NCBI GenBank assembly: GCA_014379815.1
Contig: JACMLA010000392.1
Span: 1 to 6,338 of the forward strand
Origin: Bryobacteraceae bacterium
GTDB taxonomy: Bacteria > Acidobacteriota > Terriglobia > Bryobacterales > Bryobacteraceae
Reading direction: 5' to 3'
Length of the DNA stretch: 6,338 nucleotides
Below, piece by piece: positions 1 to 5,600 of the stretch. The first letter of the stretch is position 1, and every line of letters starts with the position of its first letter. The notes beneath the pieces were generated by a model. It saw only the letters and a list, made by a program, of their open reading frames with translations, ran no database searches and was not told the DNA's origin. The position numbers and the translations under genes were made by a program.

Positions 1-30
1 CCCGGATTCTGCGCAATGCAAAACGCCGGG
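1..30 (-). terminator. Probable hairpin terminator after the astacin protease gene
   Basis: A stem-loop lies 18 bases past the protease stop codon. The outer arm 1-5 pairs with 26-30 (CCCGG/CCGGG) and the inner arm 7-12 pairs with 18-23, with a five-base loop at 13-17. One inner pair (9 with 21) is a C-A mismatch in plus-strand RNA but a G-U wobble in minus-strand RNA, so the structure suits the protease transcript. Whether a U-tract follows cannot be seen, because the window ends there. Confidence 0.45.
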
Positions 31-48
31 GCCTGGATCTCCTAAAGA

Positions 49-2490
49 TTAGCGAACTGCCAAGGTGACCACTACAGCACTGGCAGCACCGCCGACCGCC
101 AGGGATACAGGGACAACGCCCGAGGGACAGTTCGACGGAATCTCCACATTTACCTGAAGCACGCCGGCCACCAGGTCTGGAGCCGCACCGGCGTAGACCA
201 GCTTGGCGGGCTGGCCGTTAATGCGAACACGCACCGGAAGGGTAGGACGCGGCAGTGTGGGCGAGCCTAAAACAACTTGTCCGTCGTTAACCGCCGGTGC
301 CATCACACCTGCGCCGGTAGCATACAAGACCACAACCGAACCCTTATCCGCCGGGGTCTGCACCGAGTTTACCGACCCGTCCTGATTCAATGCCGCAGCT
401 TGTCCACGGCCCGAAGAGTTGGCAGTGAAAATTCCGGGGTTGGCTGGGATCACCGGCACCGTTACACGACCCGACGCATAGTTCGGCCCGATTAGCCGCA
501 GAACAGCTTGCGATCTCCCCGCCAGACCGAAAGGCACCACGGCGGACAGCTGATTACTTGCTGTGTAGATCAGCGGAGCCGCAAACTCGTCGAAGGTGAC
601 GCGATAGCCGTCGAGGTCAGTCGCAACTGTGCCGTTCAGAAGTCGCAAACCCGCAAGATCCGCCGGACCTATACTCACACCAAAAATCGTTATCAGAGTG
701 CCGGGCGCGATCCCGTTTCCGTAAACAAAAGACGCGGCATTGACCAGGCCTCCCGGGGCAATCTGGTTGGGAGGCGAAAAAGCCGCCGCGACCCGTTTCT
801 GTCCGTCAACGATAACGGTCGAGATCTCCTCCGCCCCTCCAGCATCGCCTCCCCAGCCTACGAGGCGGTTCGCGCCCTGAGGCAATGATCGCGCAGTGAT
901 TGTTGTGCCTGCTTCCCAGAACTGATCCGCACCCTGCGGCGTCAGATCCACCCGGCCACCTGAGGATTGCTGCACGAACACGTTGTATTGCGTTTGGAAC
1001 CTGGCAGTGATGCTCGTGCTCTCACTTCCTGCCGTGATGGTCTGTGACTCTGGTCCGTCGCCGGTCCAGCCCTGAAACTGATGCTTCGCAGAACCGTTGC
1101 CCGATGTCTGAGCAGTCCTCGGCACCGCAATCGTGTGTGTCGTGCCGGGGGTCCAGGAAAACGCCTCCGGGGTGGTTAGCGTCCTGCCGTCGACTTGTAC
1201 CTGCAGGTTTGGCGGATCACTGGTGATGGTGGTTAACGGAGCCTGCGTAAAAACAGCAGCGTACTGTGTAGCTGTCCCACGGGCAATAAAACGAAGAGGG
1301 TTAGGACTAGCCCCATGCACCCCATAGGCTCCGGTCCCGCTCCAGCCACCTAGCTGCCAACCCGACTCCGGTAGCGCTGCCACGGAAATGGGCGTGCCCT
1401 CAGGAAACCAGCCGCCTTCCTGAGCTTCGGGCGTTACTTCAATGCGACCGCGGCCTCTGGCAACGGTCAGAGGTATCCGGATCTGGCGCACAAAAGCCGC
1501 CGTATAAACGGTCGCACCGCTACCCGCCACCACCTGTTGGTCCGCGTTTCCATCGTTGCTCCACCTGCCGAAAACATATCGATAGGTTCCGGAAAACTGC
1601 TCGGCAGGAACACTCAGGGAATGGGTACTTCCAGGTGACCACTGATAGGTGCGGGGACTCCTCACAAGCTCGCCGTCAACCAGTACGTCGAGGCCGGAAG
1701 GGAATGTCGCAATCGTGGTCTCTTCAGTGGGAACGCTATAGAGTCGACGAATTGCATCGACATCGGCTGGAGAGAGACCTTCTCGCTGACCCACAGGAAT
1801 ACCCGCCGGAATGCTTCGGAGGCCCGGCGTTCCGTTTCGACTGAAGTCAGACACGGCATAGTGCATCACCGACCCGTAATCGTAACCTCCAGTGTCCAGA
1901 CCAGAAGACAAAACCTGCTCGAAGTTTCCCAGCTGCCTTTGATCGACATTTTCCGGAAGCAACTGCATCCACAAGTCGCGGTCGTTCCGGGACTGTTCGT
2001 GGAACATGCCCACAGCGTGGCCAATCTCATGGATGATGTTTCCGGTGGAGCAATTCGTGCCGAGATTGATCGCCTGTTCGCGGCCCAGCATTCCTACGAA
2101 CGAGCTGCAAACACCATCCCTCGGAACGAACCGGATATAGTTTTCCTCGTTTGTACGCTCGACCAGACGAAGAGGTGTGTTGGTATTCCAGTGGGCTACA
2201 GCGTCCCTGACCCGATCGGCCGTACTTAGGGCCGGATCGATCACGTACGGCACGGTGAAATCCAGCCACAAATACCGGGATGCATTCCGGACAACTGCCG
2301 CTCGTCCCTGATTCTTTCCTTCCTCTGCGTTTTCTTCCCGGGCAACTCCCTCCAGCAGTATGTCGCCTTCCGTGACCATATTCCCGTCAACAACCGTAAA
2401 GTTGACAGGTACTCCGCGCCACCAGCCCCGCCCACCTTCCTGAGCCAGAGCGGAACTCACAGATAAAGCGCAAAGGAATAGCAATCTCAT
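49..2490 (-). CDS. Secreted astacin-family (M12A) zinc metalloprotease zymogen with tandem PEGA-like/InlB-like modules and Solibacter C-terminal domain
   Basis: This is a secreted zinc endopeptidase of 813 residues. Residues 1-16 form a Sec signal peptide ending in SALA, followed by Q17. Residues 17-63 look like an astacin propeptide: EGDI at 41-44 resembles the FxGD aspartate-switch motif, so D43 may cap the zinc. The mature enzyme probably starts near A64, after R63. The catalytic domain runs to about residue 252. It has the full signature with zinc ligands H154, H158 and H164, catalytic E155, the R-x-D-R-D tail to D172, and Met-turn S207-V-M-H-Y211. C128 and C147 fit one conserved astacin disulfide; the partner cysteines of the second are missing. 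Two repeat units (256-416, 417-573) follow, then a Solibacter C-terminal domain (576-813). An upstream in-frame ATG at 2667 was rejected: it would bury the signal peptide and overlap the divergent gene, while 2490 has a strong ribosome site. Substrate unknown. Confidence 0.93.
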   Translation of the reverse strand: MRLLFLCALSVSSALAQEGGRGWWRGVPVNFTVVDGNMVTEGDILLEGVAREENAEEGKNQGRAAVVRNASRYLWLDFTVPYVIDPALSTADRVRDAVAHWNTNTPLRLVERTNEENYIRFVPRDGVCSSFVGMLGREQAINLGTNCSTGNIIHEIGHAVGMFHEQSRNDRDLWMQLLPENVDQRQLGNFEQVLSSGLDTGGYDYGSVMHYAVSDFSRNGTPGLRSIPAGIPVGQREGLSPADVDAIRRLYSVPTEETTIATFPSGLDVLVDGELVRSPRTYQWSPGSTHSLSVPAEQFSGTYRYVFGRWSNDGNADQQVVAGSGATVYTAAFVRQIRIPLTVARGRGRIEVTPEAQEGGWFPEGTPISVAALPESGWQLGGWSGTGAYGVHGASPNPLRFIARGTATQYAAVFTQAPLTTITSDPPNLQVQVDGRTLTTPEAFSWTPGTTHTIAVPRTAQTSGNGSAKHQFQGWTGDGPESQTITAGSESTSITARFQTQYNVFVQQSSGGRVDLTPQGADQFWEAGTTITARSLPQGANRLVGWGGDAGGAEEISTVIVDGQKRVAAAFSPPNQIAPGGLVNAASFVYGNGIAPGTLITIFGVSIGPADLAGLRLLNGTVATDLDGYRVTFDEFAAPLIYTASNQLSAVVPFGLAGRSQAVLRLIGPNYASGRVTVPVIPANPGIFTANSSGRGQAAALNQDGSVNSVQTPADKGSVVVLYATGAGVMAPAVNDGQVVLGSPTLPRPTLPVRVRINGQPAKLVYAGAAPDLVAGVLQVNVEIPSNCPSGVVPVSLAVGGAASAVVVTLAVR
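772..1242 (-). repeat. Second PEGA-like + InlB-like module of the astacin protease
   Basis: Encodes residues 417-573. It opens with a PEGA-like half (VDG at 433-435, SWTPG at 445-449, then THTIAVP) and a QGWTGDG turn at 473-479. It continues with an InlB B-repeat-like half (GGRVDLTP at 511-518, FWEAGTTI at 524-531, LVGWGG at 543-548). The order matches the upstream copy at 1243-1725, so this looks like an old duplication of a two-domain unit. Such modules are usually extracellular spacers or binding domains. Confidence 0.7.
1243..1725 (-). repeat. First PEGA-like + InlB-like module of the astacin protease
   Basis: Encodes residues 256-416, directly after the catalytic domain. The PEGA-like half has VDG at 271-273, YQWSPG at 282-287, then STHSLSVP and FGRWSNDG at 307-314. 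The InlB-like half has GRGRIEVTP at 346-354, GWFPEGTPI at 360-368 and LGGWSG at 380-385. Nucleotide identity with the second copy has clearly decayed; the relationship shows at protein level. Confidence 0.7.
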
Positions 2491-2495
2491 GGGAG

Positions 2496-2500
2496 CCTCC
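2496..2500 (-). promoter_or_regulatory. Ribosome binding site that sets the protease start
   Basis: On the minus strand this reads GGAGG, five bases before the ATG at 2490. The strength and spacing favour 2490, where the signal peptide begins, over the upstream in-frame ATG at 2667. Confidence 0.8.
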
Positions 2501-2534
2501 GTTAGAGATGTGGCCCGTGCGCTTCGGGTTGCGC

Positions 2535-2547
2535 GCCCCGCCGGGGC
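2535..2547. repeat. GC-rich inverted repeat in the divergent spacer
   Basis: Arms GCCCC (2535-2539) and GGGGC (2543-2547) flank a three-base centre. It lies between the start codons of the protease and oxidoreductase genes, beside the AT-rich box at 2552-2561. It could be an operator, a hairpin in the protease leader, or chance in GC-rich DNA. Confidence 0.3.
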
Positions 2548-2551
2548 AGGA

Positions 2552-2557
2552 ACTATA
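2552..2557 (-). promoter_or_regulatory. Candidate -10 box for the protease gene
   Basis: On the minus strand this reads TATAGT, five of six matches to the sigma-70 consensus. It would start transcription near 2545 and leave a leader of about 55 bases before the ATG at 2490. No good -35 hexamer is visible at 16-18 bases. Confidence 0.3.
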
Positions 2558-2561
2558 TAAT
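2556..2561 (+). promoter_or_regulatory. Candidate -10 box for the oxidoreductase gene, unusually close to the start codon
   Basis: A perfect TATAAT ends nine bases before the ATG at 2571. Usual -10 to start-site spacing would begin the transcript near 2568, giving a leaderless or nearly leaderless mRNA. There is no -35 match at 17 bases; the nearest, TTGCGC at 2529-2534, is 21 bases away. The box overlaps the opposite-strand candidate at 2552-2557. Confidence 0.4.
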
Positions 2562-2570
2562 GGCTGCCGT

Positions 2571-3785
2571 ATGGAAAACAGGGGAGTCTCCCGCCGAACC
2601 GTGCTTCGATCCGCTGGAACCGCAGCCGCTTTAACAGCAGCGTCTTACAACCGGATCCTTGGCGCAAACAACAGAATTCGCCTCGGTCTGATTGGTGCAG
2701 GCGGACGGGGTCGGTCTGTCCTTGGAGTCTTCACCAAAACCGATCAGGTGGAAGTTCCAGGAGTCTGCGATGTATGGCCGGAACGAAGCGCTCAGGCGAA
2801 ACAGGCAAGCGCTCCGAACGGTCGCGAGTTCACCGATCATCGCAAGATGCTCGACACAGTGAAGGATCTCGATGCCGTTCTCATTGCCACTCCGGATCAT
2901 TGGCACGCCCAAACCGCGATCGAGTGCCTCGAAGCTAAAAAGGACGTTTACGTTGAGAAGCCTCTCACGCTGCGCATCGAGGAAGGTCCGCCGATTGTAA
3001 AGGCTGCGCGGATGAACGATCGCATTTGCCAGGTAGGCATGCAGCAAAGGTCAGGCCGCCACTATCTGGAAGCTAAAGAACAGATCGTGAAAGCCGGCAA
3101 ACTAGGCAAAATCACGATGGCGCGTACGTGGTGGCACGGCAACGGCGCTCACCTGATGCAAGCGCCGGAGAAATACAAGACGCGGCCAACCGATCTTGAG
3201 TGGGGCAGGTACCTTGGACCTGTAAAGTGGCGCGACTGGGATCCACCGCAATACTTCAACTTCCGTGCGTATCTCGATTTTGGCGGTGGTCAGATCACCG
3301 ACCTATTTACGCACTGGATCGATGTAGTGCACATGTTCCTGGATCAGGACAATCCCATTGCGGCCGTAGCCTCCGGTGGTGTTTATCACTACAAAGACGG
3401 TCGTACCGCGCCCGACACGATCGCCGTTTTGCTGGAGTATCCACAGGAATGGACCGCTACCTTCGAAGCGACACTGGCACCAGGGCTGCGCGGCGCTGGT
3501 GTGGAACTGGTGGGGACGGAAGGAAAGCTCTACATCGACCGCGGCCGGTATGAGTTTACTGCAGCAACCCGGGGAGCAGTCCCGACGGTAGTCAAAACGG
3601 ATCGGGATCAGACCATCGACCACGTAGAAAACTTCCTCGATTGCTGCCGGTCCCGCAAACGCCCCAATGGAGATGTGTTGATCGGGCACCGGTCCGCGCA
3701 AGCTTCGCATCTGGGCAACATCGCTTACGTACAGAAGCGCCGGATCCGGTTTGACCCAGACAGGGAAGAAATTCTGCCGCTATAA
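2571..3785 (+). CDS. Tat-exported Gfo/Idh/MocA family oxidoreductase
   Basis: This 404-residue protein belongs to the NAD(P)-dependent Gfo/Idh/MocA family, whose known members act on sugars, inositols and related polyols. The N-terminus is a twin-arginine signal (SRR at 7-9, then a short Ala-rich stretch to about residue 25), so it is probably exported folded with its cofactor. The Rossmann fold begins near residue 35 with GAGGRG at 42-47 (GxGxxG). It continues with the TPDHWH segment at 107-112 common in exported members, and the family EKP motif at 129-131, where K130 is the usual catalytic lysine. A later GGGQITDLFTHWID segment carries the Asp/His pair expected in the active site of the C-terminal alpha/beta domain. 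The 2571 start places the Tat motif at the very N-terminus; an in-frame ATG at 2508 would add 21 residues ahead of it. No Shine-Dalgarno precedes 2571. Substrate cannot be told from sequence. Confidence 0.92.
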   Translation: MENRGVSRRTVLRSAGTAAALTAASYNRILGANNRIRLGLIGAGGRGRSVLGVFTKTDQVEVPGVCDVWPERSAQAKQASAPNGREFTDHRKMLDTVKDLDAVLIATPDHWHAQTAIECLEAKKDVYVEKPLTLRIEEGPPIVKAARMNDRICQVGMQQRSGRHYLEAKEQIVKAGKLGKITMARTWWHGNGAHLMQAPEKYKTRPTDLEWGRYLGPVKWRDWDPPQYFNFRAYLDFGGGQITDLFTHWIDVVHMFLDQDNPIAAVASGGVYHYKDGRTAPDTIAVLLEYPQEWTATFEATLAPGLRGAGVELVGTEGKLYIDRGRYEFTAATRGAVPTVVKTDRDQTIDHVENFLDCCRSRKRPNGDVLIGHRSAQASHLGNIAYVQKRRIRFDPDREEILPL

Positions 3786-3819
3786 AACAAAAGGGCGACT
3801 CCTTGAGAGGGCCGCCCTT
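3783..3819 (-). terminator. Intrinsic terminator of the OmpA-domain lipoprotein gene
   Basis: Arms 3791-3797 (AAGGGCG) and 3813-3819 (CGCCCTT) form a seven-base stem, with an inner CCT/AGG stem (3801-3803/3808-3810). On the minus strand the hairpin is followed by TTGTTTTATA, a good U-tract, 25 bases past the lipoprotein stop. On the plus strand only two T residues end the stem, so it should stop the oxidoreductase transcript poorly. The U-tract overlaps the oxidoreductase stop codon. Confidence 0.75.
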
Positions 3820-3843
3820 CAACCTCGCTGAGTTGTAAATGAG

Positions 3844-4662
3844 CTACTTCTGCTGCTGAGGTGTAGTTGACTGCGAGCTGCTGTCGTCCACCCGGGAGGC
3901 GCTTCCGGTGGTCCGCTCAGGCATCGTGGACGCGTTCTGGTTGGCTCCCAGGTCGCGCGAGAATACCCGCATTTCCACCCGTCGCGCCTGCTTGCGACCT
4001 TCACGCGACTTATTGTCCGCATTCGGATCGTCTTCGCCAAGGCCCAGCATGCTGATCTGTCGGAGAGGCACGCTATGCTTCGTGGTGAGATAACGAACCA
4101 CCGCATCCGCCCTGCGGCGACTCAGTTCAAGGTTTGAGTTGGCGTCGCCTGTGCTGTCAGTGAAGCCCTGGACTTCAAGGATGTAGTGCTTCGTATTCTG
4201 CAGCTGTCCGATTGCTCCGTCCAGCATCTGTTTCGCTTCATCGGTCAACTTCGACTGATTGACTTTGAACAGAATGTTCTCTGACGTAACGGCCTTATAG
4301 TTATCAATGTTCTCGGACAGTTCGCCCAATCGCGTTCGCGTGCTTTCCGCGAGTGAGTAGCCCTGATCCGCGCGAGCGCGTGCGCTGAGCGCAGCGTCGT
4401 TAGCCTGACGCGCCGATTCTCCCGCCGCTGTTGCTTTAGAGTCCGCATCCTGCGCGCGCTCATCAGCTCGAGTGACGCTGTTGTTCAACTCCCCAATTGC
4501 CGCCTGTTGTTCCTGATTGCGGCGTTCTGATTGAGAAACCCGTGCTTCCACAGGTCCAACTACCTGGCGAACATGCTTTTTCGTAGCGCAACCAGTGCCA
4601 AAGAAGATAAATGCAGCCGCCCCGAAAGCCACTGTCGTTTTTCTTGCATCAAAGCCTGTCAT
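3844..4662 (-). CDS. OmpA/Pal-domain outer-membrane lipoprotein with Ala-rich coiled coil
   Basis: This 272-residue protein probably tethers the outer membrane to peptidoglycan. Residues 1-24 form a signal peptide with K/R at 7-8 and a hydrophobic core. It ends in FGTGC, where C25 would be lipidated; glycine at -3 is atypical, and alanine at +2 fits outer-membrane sorting. Residues 40-120 are a charged, Ala/Gln/Glu-rich helix expected to form a coiled coil, reminiscent of Lpp-type repeats. The OmpA C-terminal domain spans about 126-234, starting at SENILFKVNQSKL. Its peptidoglycan-binding residues are present: D169 in GFTDSTG and R184 in LSRRRADAV, 15 residues apart as in characterised OmpA domains. 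The tail 235-272 is rich in Ser, Thr and Gln and looks disordered. GGAGG at 4677-4673 lies ten bases before the ATG. It is not plain Pal, because of the long coiled coil and the tail. The upstream gene is divergent and the terminator is at 3783-3819, so the gene is probably monocistronic. Confidence 0.9.
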   Translation of the reverse strand: MTGFDARKTTVAFGAAAFIFFGTGCATKKHVRQVVGPVEARVSQSERRNQEQQAAIGELNNSVTRADERAQDADSKATAAGESARQANDAALSARARADQGYSLAESTRTRLGELSENIDNYKAVTSENILFKVNQSKLTDEAKQMLDGAIGQLQNTKHYILEVQGFTDSTGDANSNLELSRRRADAVVRYLTTKHSVPLRQISMLGLGEDDPNADNKSREGRKQARRVEMRVFSRDLGANQNASTMPERTTGSASRVDDSSSQSTTPQQQK

Positions 4663-4672
4663 AGGTGTTCAA

Positions 4673-4677
4673 CCTCC
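4673..4677 (-). promoter_or_regulatory. Ribosome binding site of the OmpA-domain lipoprotein gene
   Basis: On the minus strand this reads GGAGG (GGAGGT with the next base), ten bases before the ATG at 4662. The spacing is at the long end of normal. Confidence 0.65.
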
Positions 4678-4715
4678 GCGGCTCATTCAAGCAATCTTCG
4701 TGCCAGAGTCATCGA

Positions 4716-4730
4716 TTGTTCATGCAACAA
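4716..4730. repeat. Short inverted repeat in the divergent spacer, possible operator
   Basis: TTGTT (4716-4720) and AACAA (4726-4730) flank five bases. The site is about 55 bases upstream of the likely plus-strand start near 4778 and lies between two divergent genes. Short arms make chance a real possibility. Confidence 0.25.
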
Positions 4731-4765
4731 CCACGCAGCTTGCCCCTCGCACCTCATTTCTGACT

Positions 4766-4771
4766 TACAAT
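4766..4771 (+). promoter_or_regulatory. Candidate -10 box for the Asp-box protein gene
   Basis: TACAAT matches five of six consensus bases. The closest -35-like hexamer is TTGCCC at 4740-4745, with a long 20-base spacer. The predicted start near 4778 would leave only about ten bases before the ATG at 4788. Confidence 0.3.
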
Positions 4772-4773
4772 TT

Positions 4774-4778
4774 AAGGA
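4774..4778 (+). promoter_or_regulatory. Ribosome binding site that sets the Asp-box protein start
   Basis: AAGGA lies nine bases before the ATG at 4788 but only three before the in-frame GTG at 4782. That favours the ATG. Confidence 0.55.
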
Positions 4779-4787
4779 CGAGTGTGG

Positions 4788-5582
4788 ATGGAAGCGCAGC
4801 TCATTTGCGGCCTGATATTGGCGACTCTGGGCTCTGCGTTTTCCCAAACGAAGCCAATTCGTATCGAAGGTACGTGCTCGGCAGAAGTGATTGAAACATT
4901 GTCACTTCCCTGTTCCATCGCCGAACCTTGCCCGTTGTATGTGGAGTTAGCCGCAGCCGAGATCCTGAGTACCCGGATCGTGTTGAGCGGCAATTTGCAC
5001 ACTGGTTCTCAAACTGTCGAGTCACTAGTACTAATCAGTGATGACGGGGGAAGGACTTGGACCGAACCGCATACCCGCATCCCTGCTGCAGTGTTAGACC
5101 AAATACAGTTCCTTGACTTCGAGGCGGGCTGGATCAACGGGCATATTTTGCAGTCTAGTCCAAAAGATGCCTTCTTTCTGCTCACAACGGACGGCGGCAA
5201 AACGTGGCGCCGCCGTGCAGTGACAGGAGAGTCACGGACTGGCGCAATCGACCAGTTCTGGTTCGACTCGCGAACGCACGGGATGCTGAGTCTCGACCGG
5301 GTCCGGGCCGCAGAAAACAAACTCCGTTACGAGATGTGGGAATCCCAGACTGGTGGGGAAGGCTGGAATGTACGGCAGGTTGATTCCAAACCAATCACTT
5401 TCACAAGACCACCTCGCGAGAATTCCGTCCGGGTCCGTACGGATTCCGGCGCCAGGGTCCACCGTCTGGAACGTCGGGACGGGGCTCGCTGGGTTTCTAT
5501 CGCCCAGTTTGAAGTCTCGGCAGGGGAATGCAAGCCTCCACCTCCTCCACCCGAGCAGGCAGAACAGCAGCCGCCTCCGTAG
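4788..5582 (+). CDS. Secreted Asp-box (BNR/Ycf48-like) repeat protein with poly-proline tail
   Basis: This 264-residue protein has no function I can name. Residues 1-19 form a signal peptide (hydrophobic LICGLILATLGSAFS, no clear positive charge) with cleavage expected near S19/Q20. Two exact Asp-box motifs, [S/T]-x-D-x-G-x-T-W, occur at 84-91 and 133-140. A degenerate one at 186-193 keeps S, G and W. The stretch FLDFEAGWING after the first box resembles the strand after Asp boxes in Ycf48-like and sialidase-type beta-propellers. At this length only about three or four blades fit, so it is either a partial propeller or one needing a partner. Four cysteines (30, 42, 48, 248) could form two disulfides. 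The C-terminus (250-264) has six consecutive prolines, EQAEQQ and three more prolines before the stop. The start was taken at the ATG because of AAGGA; GTG at 4782 would add two residues. It diverges from the OmpA-domain lipoprotein gene and converges on the recombinase gene. Confidence 0.8.
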   Translation: MEAQLICGLILATLGSAFSQTKPIRIEGTCSAEVIETLSLPCSIAEPCPLYVELAAAEILSTRIVLSGNLHTGSQTVESLVLISDDGGRTWTEPHTRIPAAVLDQIQFLDFEAGWINGHILQSSPKDAFFLLTTDGGKTWRRRAVTGESRTGAIDQFWFDSRTHGMLSLDRVRAAENKLRYEMWESQTGGEGWNVRQVDSKPITFTRPPRENSVRVRTDSGARVHRLERRDGARWVSIAQFEVSAGECKPPPPPPEQAEQQPPP

Positions 5583-5600
5583 AGATTCAGACTACAGGCG
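5572..5600. repeat. Inverted repeat joining the stop codons of two convergent genes
   Basis: CGCCT (5572-5576) pairs with AGGCG (5596-5600), and GTAG (5579-5582) pairs with CTAC (5592-5595), with a two-base bulge and a nine-base loop. The stop codon of the Asp-box gene (5580-5582) and that of the recombinase (5592-5594, minus) lie in opposite arms. Neither side has a T-tract, so it is not a standard terminator. Confidence 0.4.

Noticed and set aside
508..888. 126-residue open frame on the plus strand opposite the protease
   Set aside because: It lies wholly inside the strongly supported protease gene, shows no recognisable domain, and has the Arg/Ser-rich composition of an antisense frame in GC-rich DNA.
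2491..2667. N-terminal extension of the protease from an in-frame ATG at 2667
   Set aside because: It would place 59 residues of Arg-rich sequence ahead of a clear signal peptide and overlap the divergent oxidoreductase gene by about 97 bases. A strong GGAGG site sits five bases before 2490.
2631..3047. 138-residue minus-strand frame opposite the oxidoreductase
   Set aside because: It is antisense to the Rossmann fold coding region with no family signature and no ribosome site I could support.
3303..3710. 135-residue minus-strand frame opposite the oxidoreductase C-terminal half
   Set aside because: Same reason: an antisense shadow of a gene with clear family motifs.
4788..5582. Asp-box protein as an active sialidase
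   Set aside because: Asp boxes are structural. The protein is far shorter than sialidases, and I see no FRIP motif or arginine triad.
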